50,603 nt of DNA, from contig JAFYYG010000006.1 of the NCBI GenBank assembly GCA_017557625.1, positions 1-50,603 on the forward strand. The letters are read 5' to 3'. Positions 17,947 to 25,035 of this stretch are shown here, piece by piece. The notes under the pieces were generated by a model. The model was not told the DNA's origin. It did no database searches and was given only the letters and a program-made list of their open reading frames with translations. The translations under genes and the position numbers were made by a program. This DNA is from Muribaculaceae bacterium (GTDB taxonomy: Bacteria; Bacteroidota; Bacteroidia; Bacteroidales; Muribaculaceae). Within the stretch, counting starts at the first letter, position 1, and each line of letters opens with the position of its first letter.

Positions 17947-19071
17947 ATGAAATATCCATTTCTTGACTTGGCAAAAGCCAACGAGCCATATATGGAGCAG
18001 CTGCAAGAAGCGGCTTGCAATGTGATAAAATCGGGCAGATACCTACATGGCGAGCAGATCAATCTGCTGGAGCAGGAAATTGCTGGAGTGTGCGAGGCAA
18101 AATACTGTATCGCTGTTAGCAACGGACTTGATGCGCTTAGACTTATACTGAGAGCATATATTGAACTTGGTGTGCTCCATCACGATGACCATGTGATAGT
18201 GCCTGCCAACACCTATATTGCCTCGATACTCGCCATCAGCGACAATGGCATGACACCATGCCTGTGCGATGCTCGCTCCGACACCATGAACCTCGATTCG
18301 TCGTTCCTCGAGAACCTCATCACTCCTGCCGTGAGAGCTATAATGCCAGTACATTTATATGGCACGCCTTGTTGGAATGAACAGTTGATGGACATTGCAA
18401 AACGTTATGATCTCAAGGTGATTGAGGACAATGCACAAGCTATTGGAGCTAGGTCTAACACCCCGGGCATATATGGCACTTATACCACTGGTGGCTTAGG
18501 GCATGCTAGTGCCATAAGCTTCTACCCAACCAAGAACCTGGGTGCACTAGGTGATGCTGGCGCTGTAGTGACTAACGATGAAGACCTTGCCAAAACAGTG
18601 CGCACTATCGCCAATTATGGCAGTGACCGCCGTTATCACAATATATACCTGGGACTCAATTGCCGCATGGATGAGATACAAGCTGCTATGTTGCGGGTGA
18701 AGTTGCGTTATCTCAATGTTGAAAATTTGCGTCGTGACGAAGTGGCGCAAACATATAACGAGCAAATTATCAACCCATTAGTCAGGAAACCCGACATCTT
18801 TGAAGACATGATACAGATATGGCATCAATATGTGATTCGTGTGGAGAAACGGGACGAGATGCGAGCCTACCTTGAGAAAAACGGTGTAATGACCGACATT
18901 CACTACGCTACACCCCCTCACCGTCAGCCTTGTTACCGTATGTTCCAGTCTTATAGGTTGCCAGTAACGAACGATATTGCCGACCACGCCATAAGTCTAC
19001 CTATTGGCCATCCCATCACCACCGACGATGCCGAACAAATCGCAAAGATTATCAACGGGTTCAAGTGCTAA
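17947..19071 (+). CDS. DegT/DnrJ/EryC1-family sugar aminotransferase (FdtB/QdtB-like)
   Basis: 374-aa PLP enzyme expected to transaminate the 3-keto sugar to a dTDP-3-amino-3,6-dideoxyhexose. The Schiff-base lysine is Lys196 in FYPTKNLGALGD; VIEDNAQAIGA carries the cofactor-binding Asp, and NYGSDRRYHNIYLGLNCRMDEIQAAML is the family's typical core. Position directly after the ketoisomerases supports FdtB/QdtB function. No hexapeptide N-acetyltransferase (FdtC/QdtC) follows, so the amino group is either left free or modified by a gene elsewhere. Confidence 0.9.
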   Translation: MKYPFLDLAKANEPYMEQLQEAACNVIKSGRYLHGEQINLLEQEIAGVCEAKYCIAVSNGLDALRLILRAYIELGVLHHDDHVIVPANTYIASILAISDNGMTPCLCDARSDTMNLDSSFLENLITPAVRAIMPVHLYGTPCWNEQLMDIAKRYDLKVIEDNAQAIGARSNTPGIYGTYTTGGLGHASAISFYPTKNLGALGDAGAVVTNDEDLAKTVRTIANYGSDRRYHNIYLGLNCRMDEIQAAMLRVKLRYLNVENLRRDEVAQTYNEQIINPLVRKPDIFEDMIQIWHQYVIRVEKRDEMRAYLEKNGVMTDIHYATPPHRQPCYRMFQSYRLPVTNDIADHAISLPIGHPITTDDAEQIAKIINGFKC

Positions 19072-19124
19072 CCAGATTTTAGTGTTGAGAGTGGAGACAA
19101 GTGTTCTGTATGTTGCGTTGACAA

Positions 19125-19180
19125 TGCAACACACCAAATAACTGATAACAGACAACCGATAACTGACCTCTGACAACTTA
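19125..19180 (+). repeat. Quasi-repetitive leader before the MBOAT gene
   Basis: A string of near-repeated words (AACTGATAACAGAC, AACCGATAACTGACC, TCTGACAACTT) fills the 50 bp before the ATG. No consensus promoter is visible in this 109-bp gap, so transcription probably continues from upstream. Confidence 0.5.
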
Positions 19181-20581
19181 ATGCAATTTGACAGCTATAT
19201 ATATGCTCTGTTTTTGCCATTAGTATTTGCTGGCTACTGGATTCTCCGTAATAAATTGTTGTGGCAGAATCTTTTTCTGCTTGCGGCAAGCTATACCTTC
19301 TACGGATGGTGGGACTGGCGATTCCTCGGGTTAATTTTAATTACTTCGGCTACCACTTTCATCTCGGGTTTAGTCATCAAAAAAGACCATTCACGGCGCT
19401 CTAAAATGTGGCTTGCGCTCAACCTCATCATCAATTTGGGAATTCTCGCCACGTTCAAATATTTCAACTTCTTCAAAGACTCCTTTACCGACATCCTGCG
19501 GTTCTTCGGCGCAAATCCAGACTGGCCAACCCTCAATATTCTACTGCCCGTGGGCATCTCGTTCTATACCTTGCAAGCTATCAGCTACAGTTTTGATGTG
19601 TATAACGGCAAGGCACAGCCCACACGCAACGTGGTGGCCTTCTTCGTCTATATTGCCTTTTTCCCGCAGTTAGTGGCAGGTCCCATCGAGCGGGCGAGAA
19701 ATCTGCTGCCGCAATTCCTGAAAAAGAAAAACTTTGATTACTACAATGCGGTAATTGGAATGCGTCAAATCTTGTGGGGTCTGGTGAAGAAACTCGTCAT
19801 TGCCGACAATCTTGCTGGATATGTCGATAGCCTGCTTTACCACCCTTCGGTGATGAGCGCATCATCTATCTTCATGGCGGCAATTCTATTTGCCTTCCAG
19901 ATTTATGCCGACTTCTCGGGATATAGCGATATCGCAATTGGTTCGGCTCGTCTTTTCAACATCAAGCTGCTCCCAAATTTCTACTATCCTTTCTTCTCAC
20001 GTAACATGAAAGAATTATGGCAACGGTGGCATATATCGTTGATGACGTGGTTGAGAGAATATATCTATTTCCCCCTAGGCGGCTCACGGCGAGGCAAGTG
20101 GCGCACATGCCTCAATATTATGATTGTCTTTGCCGTTTCAGGACTGTGGCACGGTGCCGACTGGACCTTTGTGACATGGGGCACGGTCAACGGCTTGATG
20201 CTGCTGCCATTTGTGTTCCTCAAGAAAAAGACCTATTCTGACCACGCCCAATTGCGTGACATTCCAAAATGCCTGCTCACGTTCCTGATTTTCGCCCTTA
20301 TCTTCTTGTCGTTCCGCTCGCCCAACATTGCCCACCTGCAAGAATGCCTCATCACTTTAGCTCATGGCAGCTATCTCACCATGCCTATGGGTATCTCGGC
20401 TATCTATTGCTATATTTTACCTTTTGTTATCGTAGAATGGTTTGGGCGCAAACAGGAATTTCCTATAATGACCTTGAAAATGCCGACCATCGCCCGTTGG
20501 GCAATCTATTGGGGTCTGCTATTCCTCATTGCTTTCTATGGTGCGAAAGCCGATATTCAATACATATATTTCCAATTTTAG
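19181..20581 (+). CDS. MBOAT-family O-acyltransferase (AlgI/DltB-like)
   Basis: 466-aa polytopic inner-membrane protein with about ten hydrophobic helices. MBOAT landmarks: QLVAGPIERARNLLPQF, the RWHISLMTWLREYIYFPLGG block, and the catalytic histidine His324 in GLWHGADWTFVTWG. Such proteins move acyl groups (usually acetyl) across the membrane onto surface glycans, passing them to a periplasmic SGNH partner, which is exactly the next gene (6 bp away). The neighbouring dTDP-sugar genes suggest an O-antigen or capsule target, but the acceptor is not shown by sequence. Confidence 0.92.
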   Translation: MQFDSYIYALFLPLVFAGYWILRNKLLWQNLFLLAASYTFYGWWDWRFLGLILITSATTFISGLVIKKDHSRRSKMWLALNLIINLGILATFKYFNFFKDSFTDILRFFGANPDWPTLNILLPVGISFYTLQAISYSFDVYNGKAQPTRNVVAFFVYIAFFPQLVAGPIERARNLLPQFLKKKNFDYYNAVIGMRQILWGLVKKLVIADNLAGYVDSLLYHPSVMSASSIFMAAILFAFQIYADFSGYSDIAIGSARLFNIKLLPNFYYPFFSRNMKELWQRWHISLMTWLREYIYFPLGGSRRGKWRTCLNIMIVFAVSGLWHGADWTFVTWGTVNGLMLLPFVFLKKKTYSDHAQLRDIPKCLLTFLIFALIFLSFRSPNIAHLQECLITLAHGSYLTMPMGISAIYCYILPFVIVEWFGRKQEFPIMTLKMPTIARWAIYWGLLFLIAFYGAKADIQYIYFQF

Positions 20582-20587
20582 AACGTC

Positions 20588-21652
20588 ATGAAACCATCGA
20601 TAAAAAAATTCTGCTTGCGCACTCTACTGGCTGCCTCGCCGGTATTTCTTTTCATGGCATTCTATGCTGTCGTTGACCCATTCCACATCGTACATCCCGT
20701 AACCGTTGACGCGCAAGGGCGCGACTCGGTGATAGTGAGCAACAACGCCGGTTTCACCTCGGTGGAGACATATCTGTTATATAATGACCAATATCATTAC
20801 GATTCTTTTATTCTGGGGTCTTCGATGTCGCAGAATTTCAAGGCGAGCTACTGGGAACCTTATCTTGACAGCACTGCATCAATCCTTCACTTCGATGCCT
20901 CGAGCGAGACACTCACGGGAATCATCAATAAAATGCGTTTCCTAAACGATCATGGCTCAACCATAAAGAATGCCCTCATAGTCATCGAAGCCAAAATGCT
21001 GGAGCGGCGGCAGCCTAACGAGGAAGACATTCTCTATATTCAGCATCCAGCAACGACAGGTGCAATTGACTGGCTTCATGTTCATACTCTGTTTTTTAAT
21101 GCCTTCCGCGACTTGAATCAAGTGAAATATGCCCTGTTGCCTGGTCGATATAAGGAAGAACTGCAAAACGAAGGGATTATTAGCGACATCGCACCCGACA
21201 GAATAGGTCATCTCAACGAGATGTTTTATGGTAAAATAGACTCAATTATCACCATTAACCCTAATGAATACTATACACCCGAGCGTATCAAGCGTATCAA
21301 GCGTGTGAGTCTGCCTACAGCAAGTCAACCAGCTATTGATGAGGAGATGGAGAACCAGCTCAAAACCATCAAGGAAATTCTTGACAGTAATCACACCAAT
21401 TACATCATCATTGTGCCGCCCCGCAACACTAACCCTCGTCTCTCCCAGCATGACCTGTGGGTAATGAAGGCCATATTCGGAGAAGACAAAGTGCATGATT
21501 TCAGCCATCACCCAGAGCTCGTAAACAACGACCGAGTCTATTACGACTATGCCGCACACCTGATCTCTGCCAAATGCAAAATGTTGCTCGACAGCGCCTA
21601 CTATGAGCAGCGACACCACGTCATAAAGAACCCTTATTTCAAGCTGAAATAA
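20588..21652 (+). CDS. SGNH-hydrolase-like O-acetylation partner protein (AlgJ/AlgX/DltD type)
   Basis: 354 aa with an N-terminal membrane anchor (residues about 9-29) and a periplasmic domain. The likely nucleophile block is ILGSSMSQNF (Gly77-Ser78-Ser79), and a C-terminal YYDYAAHLI supplies the D-x3-H of SGNH enzymes. These proteins take the acyl group delivered by MBOAT and transfer it to the polysaccharide. Six bp after the MBOAT gene, so one functional unit. Last gene of the cluster; a new consensus promoter for murI begins 10 bp after its stop. Confidence 0.8.
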   Translation: MKPSIKKFCLRTLLAASPVFLFMAFYAVVDPFHIVHPVTVDAQGRDSVIVSNNAGFTSVETYLLYNDQYHYDSFILGSSMSQNFKASYWEPYLDSTASILHFDASSETLTGIINKMRFLNDHGSTIKNALIVIEAKMLERRQPNEEDILYIQHPATTGAIDWLHVHTLFFNAFRDLNQVKYALLPGRYKEELQNEGIISDIAPDRIGHLNEMFYGKIDSIITINPNEYYTPERIKRIKRVSLPTASQPAIDEEMENQLKTIKEILDSNHTNYIIIVPPRNTNPRLSQHDLWVMKAIFGEDKVHDFSHHPELVNNDRVYYDYAAHLISAKCKMLLDSAYYEQRHHVIKNPYFKLK

Positions 21653-21661
21653 CTATTTGAT

Positions 21662-21692
21662 TTTGTTATTTTATCGGTTTTCTTTACCTTTG
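21662..21692 (+). promoter_or_regulatory. Promoter of murI
   Basis: TTTG (21662-21665), 19-nt spacer, TACCTTTG (21685-21692): full consensus. The leader of about 55 nt consists of quasi-repeats of GACG, AACGA and AAACGA words (about 21708-21753). Confidence 0.65.
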
Positions 21693-21754
21693 CAGTCTAG
21701 TTTTCAGTTGACGTGTTGACGAGCAAAACGATAAACGAATAACGACAAACGATT

Positions 21755-22594
21755 ATGACATCACAATACAGCACAAAACCAGCCCCCATTGGGGTTTTTG
21801 ACTCAGGATTCGGCGGTCTATCAATATTGAGGGAGATAAGAAAGACACTGCCGCAATATGACTATATATTCCTCGGCGACAATGCCCGCGCACCATACGG
21901 AAACCGCTCCTATCAGCTCGTTTATGAGTTTACTTTACAAGCAGTAAAGCACCTCTTCTCCAAAGGCTGCCACCTCGTGATTCTCGCATGCAATACGGCA
22001 TCGGCGAAGGCATTGCGATCCATTCAGCAGCGCGACCTCAGCAACCTCGACGCGAACCGACGGGTGCTTGGTGTGATTCGGCCCACTGTGGAGCGAATAG
22101 GCGACATCACAAAGAGCCGCAAAGTGGGAATTTTCGGTACCCCAGGCACCGTACAGAGCCTTTCTTACGATATTGAGATTGCAAAAATGCATCCCGACAT
22201 AAAAGTGTATAGCCATGCCTGCCCCATGTGGGTGCCGCTGGTCGAGAACCGTGAGAGTGATGGCCCGGGAGCCGACTATTTCGTGGAGAAAGACGTGAAA
22301 GCGTTGATGTCGCAATGCAGCGACATTGATTCCATAATTCTCGGTTGCACCCACTACCCGCTGCTATTTGACAAAATCAGGAAATACACTCCTGAGAGCG
22401 TCCAAATCATTGAGCAAGGCCCCATTGTCGCAGCCAGTTTGAAAGATTATCTCCAGCGTCACCCCGAGATGGAGCAACGCTGCACACGAGGAGGCACCTG
22501 CCAATACTGCACCACCGAAGACGCATCACGCTTCTCACCCCTCGCCTCAATCTTCGTCAACCACACAGTAGAGGCACAGCATGTGATTCTATGA
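21755..22594 (+). CDS. murI: Glutamate racemase
   Basis: Interconverts L- and D-glutamate for peptidoglycan stem peptides, without cofactor. 279 aa, normal length. GVFDSGFGGLSILREI (Asp16-Ser17), GDNARAPYG, the first catalytic Cys79 in LACNTAS, and the second in LGCTHYPLLF are all present. A short C-terminal Cys-rich stretch (CTRGGTCQYCTTED) is seen. It is the only peptidoglycan precursor gene in the window and is transcribed from its own promoter. The stop codon runs directly into a 14-bp tandem array. Confidence 0.96.
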   Translation: MTSQYSTKPAPIGVFDSGFGGLSILREIRKTLPQYDYIFLGDNARAPYGNRSYQLVYEFTLQAVKHLFSKGCHLVILACNTASAKALRSIQQRDLSNLDANRRVLGVIRPTVERIGDITKSRKVGIFGTPGTVQSLSYDIEIAKMHPDIKVYSHACPMWVPLVENRESDGPGADYFVEKDVKALMSQCSDIDSIILGCTHYPLLFDKIRKYTPESVQIIEQGPIVAASLKDYLQRHPEMEQRCTRGGTCQYCTTEDASRFSPLASIFVNHTVEAQHVIL

Positions 22595-22650
22595 GAATCG
22601 GGAATAGAGAATCGGAGATAGTGAATCGGGGATAGTGAATCGGGGATAGA
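22595..22650 (+). repeat. Four 14-bp tandem units GAATCGGRRATAGW
   Basis: Units at 22595, 22609, 22623 and 22637, each 14 bp, beginning GAATCGG and ending ATAGA or ATAGT, with one to three differences between units. The array starts at the base after the murI stop codon. Confidence 0.85.
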
Positions 22651-22659
22651 AGATCTGGG

Positions 22660-22707
22660 ATTGTGCATTAAGCATTGTGCATTAAGCATTGTGCATTGTG
22701 CATTAAA
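22660..22707 (+). repeat. Second 14-bp tandem array, ATTGTGCATTAAGC
   Basis: Two exact 14-bp units (22660-22673, 22674-22687), then a truncated 7-bp unit and a final near-unit ending at 22707. It abuts the stop codon of the minus-strand TPR gene. Same period as the preceding array but unrelated sequence. Confidence 0.85.
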
Positions 22708-22708
22708 T

Positions 22709-23002
22709 TCAGGGATTATACAGGTCGTGATTATAGAAGTCTAGTATTTCCAGAGCATGGGCGTAGGCTTGCTTAGCGGGGCTTTCAGGGTCGCGCTCTG
22801 ATGCTTCGAGCCAACTGCTCATTGCCTTGCCCCATTCGCCGAGTTGGCGATAGGCATTACCCCGCAGATAAAACAGCTGCGCGATGTATTTCTTGTTGTC
22901 CTCGTTATCCTCTTTCTCAATGATATAATCGCAATGTGCTATCACGTCGCGCGACTCGCTGCGACTAAGCATATCTTTTATCTGTTGTAGTGTTTTTTCC
23001 AT
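22709..23002 (-). CDS. Small TPR-like protein
   Basis: 97 aa from the ATG at 23002, chosen because it directly precedes the amphipathic helices; the longer open frame to 23125 would pass through the predicted promoter. Helical pairs with TPR spacing (QLFYLRGNAYRQLGEWGKAMSSWLEASERDP) cover residues about 40-75. No signal peptide, so probably cytosolic. It is transcribed alone, divergent from the HerA-like gene. Function unknown. Confidence 0.75.
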   Translation of the reverse strand: MEKTLQQIKDMLSRSESRDVIAHCDYIIEKEDNEDNKKYIAQLFYLRGNAYRQLGEWGKAMSSWLEASERDPESPAKQAYAHALEILDFYNHDLYNP

Positions 23003-23011
23003 ATCCACAGG

Positions 23012-23019
23012 CAAAGGTA
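23012..23019 (-). promoter_or_regulatory. -7 box for the small TPR gene
   Basis: TACCTTTG on the minus strand, perfect consensus, 9 bp before the ATG, implying an almost leaderless mRNA. It helps decide the start at 23002. No -33 at ideal spacing. Confidence 0.4.
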
Positions 23020-23094
23020 GCAATAAAAACAAAAACTTATTAACAAAAATGACTTTTTTTGCTATAAACAGTGTCGTTTTTAATAATAAAGTTG

Positions 23095-23102
23095 TATTTT
23101 TG
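23095..23102 (+). promoter_or_regulatory. -7 box for the HerA-like gene
   Basis: TATTTTTG, 28 bp before the ATG at 23131; matches TAnnTTTG. No good -33 element. Confidence 0.4.
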
Positions 23103-23130
23103 CATAATATAGAATAAAACACCAATAATC

Positions 23131-24744
23131 ATGTATAAAGACAATCAATTTTATATTGCTCACGGACCCAACGGAGCAATATGTATCAATGGAAAGATGG
23201 CAAACCGCCATGGTTTGATTGCCGGTGCCACTGGTACGGGTAAAACAGTTTCATTACAGGTAATCGCTGAGAGTTTCTGCCAGGCCGGCGTGCCGTGTTT
23301 TATGGCCGACATCAAGGGAGACCTCTCAGGAATCAGTCAACCAGGAAAAGTGTCCAGCTTCATTGAGAAGAGAATACCAGAATTTGGACTAAACCAAGAA
23401 GAACTAACCTTCGAGGGATGCCCAGTAAGGTTCTACGACGTGTTTGGCAAGCAAGGCCATCCCATGCGCACGCGCGTCTCGAACATGGGTCCTCTGCTGC
23501 TTTCACGTCTGCTGGGGCTTAACGACGTGCAAAGCGGTGTGCTCACCATCGTTTTTAAGGTTGCCGACGAGCGCGGACTGCTCCTCGACGACCTCAAGGA
23601 CCTGCGCGCTATGCTCGACTATGTGGCAAAGCATGCTGCCGAATACACGACCAAATATGGCAATGTGTCAAGTGCCAGCGTTGGAGCAATACAGCGTTCA
23701 TTGCTCGCTTTAGAAGACCAGGGCGGCGAGAACTTCTTCGGAGAGCCGTCGTTCGACATCTTTGACCTTATCGCCACCGAGGGTGGCAAGGGTGTGATGA
23801 GTGTGCTCGCCGCCGATGAGCTGCAGCACAACCCCAAGCTCTACTCCACTTTCCTGCTATGGCTTCTGTCAGAAATCTACACCAAACTGCCAGAAGTAGG
23901 CGACATGCCACAACCCAAACTCATCTTCTTCTTTGACGAGGCGCACATGCTATTTGATGACACCTCAAAAGCCCTCGTTGACAAGATTGAACAGGTGATT
24001 CGCCTGATGCGAAGCAAGGGCGTGGGAATCTACTTCGTAACACAAAGTCCCGCCGACCTGCCAGAAATAGTGTTAGGCCAGCTTGGTAACCGCATCCAGC
24101 ATGCCTTGAGAGCCTACACCCCTCGCGACATTAAGGCTGTGAAAGTCGCTGCCGAGACATTCCGTGCCAACCCGAACTTTGATACATCCGAGGCTATTTC
24201 TAACCTCGAGACTGGTGAGGCACTCGTCTCCTTCCTTGACGAGAAAGGTGCTCCCACAGTTGTTGAGCGCGCCAAGATTCTCTTCCCCTTGAGTCAGATT
24301 GGCCCTATCGACCCGATGACCCGCAACACTATCATCAACCGCTCAATGATTTACGGCAAGTATGATGAGCTCAAGGAGCGTGAAAGCGCATTCGAGGTGC
24401 TGCTTGCCGAGAGCGAGAAAGAAGCGAAAGAGGCTGCCGAAGCCGCTGCCAAAGCCGAAGCCGAGAAGCAAGCCGCCAAAGAAGCCAAAGAAGCAGAGAA
24501 ACTGGCGAAGGAAGAAGAGAAGAAGAAAAAGAAACCAGGCTTCTTCAAAAAGATATGGAAAGCCATAGTCACCGCTGTAACAGCAACTATTGCCACCATT
24601 CTCGGCAACAAATTAGCCAACAAGATTAGCGGCAAAAAAGAGCGCAAAAGCTCCACTTCCACTACCGGAAAAATAGTTAAGAACGCCACCAGCGCTGCAA
24701 CAAGAACTATCACCCGCGACATACTTGGCAACCTTATCAAGTAG
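23131..24744 (+). CDS. HerA/DUF853-family ATPase
   Basis: 537 aa. Walker A GATGTGKT (residues 32-39) and Walker B FFFDEAH (Asp269-Glu270) define a RecA-fold P-loop ATPase; FVTQSPADLP supplies a sensor-like block. It matches the DUF853/YjgR helicase-HerA-like group, thought to be FtsK/HerA-type DNA translocases or pumps, with no settled role. After about residue 415 comes a long Ala/Glu/Lys coiled coil (EAAEAAAKAEAEKQAAKEA), then a Lys-rich stretch and a hydrophobic/basic C-terminus (about 470-537) that could bind membrane or DNA. Encoded between murI and dnaG, separated from dnaG by three hairpins. Confidence 0.88.
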   Translation: MYKDNQFYIAHGPNGAICINGKMANRHGLIAGATGTGKTVSLQVIAESFCQAGVPCFMADIKGDLSGISQPGKVSSFIEKRIPEFGLNQEELTFEGCPVRFYDVFGKQGHPMRTRVSNMGPLLLSRLLGLNDVQSGVLTIVFKVADERGLLLDDLKDLRAMLDYVAKHAAEYTTKYGNVSSASVGAIQRSLLALEDQGGENFFGEPSFDIFDLIATEGGKGVMSVLAADELQHNPKLYSTFLLWLLSEIYTKLPEVGDMPQPKLIFFFDEAHMLFDDTSKALVDKIEQVIRLMRSKGVGIYFVTQSPADLPEIVLGQLGNRIQHALRAYTPRDIKAVKVAAETFRANPNFDTSEAISNLETGEALVSFLDEKGAPTVVERAKILFPLSQIGPIDPMTRNTIINRSMIYGKYDELKERESAFEVLLAESEKEAKEAAEAAAKAEAEKQAAKEAKEAEKLAKEEEKKKKKPGFFKKIWKAIVTAVTATIATILGNKLANKISGKKERKSSTSTTGKIVKNATSAATRTITRDILGNLIK

Positions 24745-24790
24745 CCACAAACAAACCACTAATTTTCACGAATTTACACGATTATGTTAT

Positions 24791-24815
24791 CCCCAGCACA
24801 ATCAAGGTGCTGGGG
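24791..24815 (+). terminator. Hairpin 1 after the HerA-like gene
   Basis: CCCCAGCAC (24791-24799) and GTGCTGGGG (24807-24815), perfect 9-bp stem, 7-nt loop, followed by a T-rich GATTTTTG. Typical intrinsic terminator, 46 bp after the stop. Confidence 0.75.
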
Positions 24816-24833
24816 TGATTTTTGACACATTTT

Positions 24834-24864
24834 GAGACAATTGGGGTCAGACCCCGATTGTCTC
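24834..24864. terminator. Hairpin 2, long palindrome
   Basis: GAGACAATTGGGGTC (24834-24848) and GACCCCGATTGTCTC (24850-24864) form a 15-bp arm pair with a single T-G wobble around one base, followed by ATTTTT. The near-absent loop makes it as much a DNA palindrome as an RNA hairpin. Confidence 0.65.
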
Positions 24865-24882
24865 ATTTTTGAAGAAAAAACT

Positions 24883-24912
24883 TCAAGCACTGCGGAGTGT
24901 TGCAGTGCTTGA
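24883..24912. terminator. Hairpin 3 before dnaG
   Basis: TCAAGCACTGC (24883-24893) and GCAGTGCTTGA (24902-24912) make a perfect 11-bp stem with an 8-nt loop, followed by GAGTTTTAAC. It is the third strong stem-loop in 125 bp. Confidence 0.65.
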
Positions 24913-24998
24913 GAGTTTTAACGTAACTGTTCTATGGTTATTTATCGTCTCCACTAATTTTGATAAATTAGGCTGCGTCAAGGAAAAACTCAAATAAA

Positions 24999-25030
24999 TT
25001 TGTTTTTTCTCTCAACTTGCACTAATTTTG
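24999..25030 (+). promoter_or_regulatory. Promoter of dnaG
   Basis: TTTG (24999-25002), 20-nt spacer, TAATTTTG (25023-25030). The box ends 5 nt before the ATG at 25036, so the transcript should be leaderless or nearly so. Confidence 0.6.
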
Positions 25031-25035
25031 TAGTC

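Noticed and set aside
22595-22707. 14-bp arrays as a CRISPR
   Set aside because: Units are contiguous with no spacers and are too short; no cas genes nearby.
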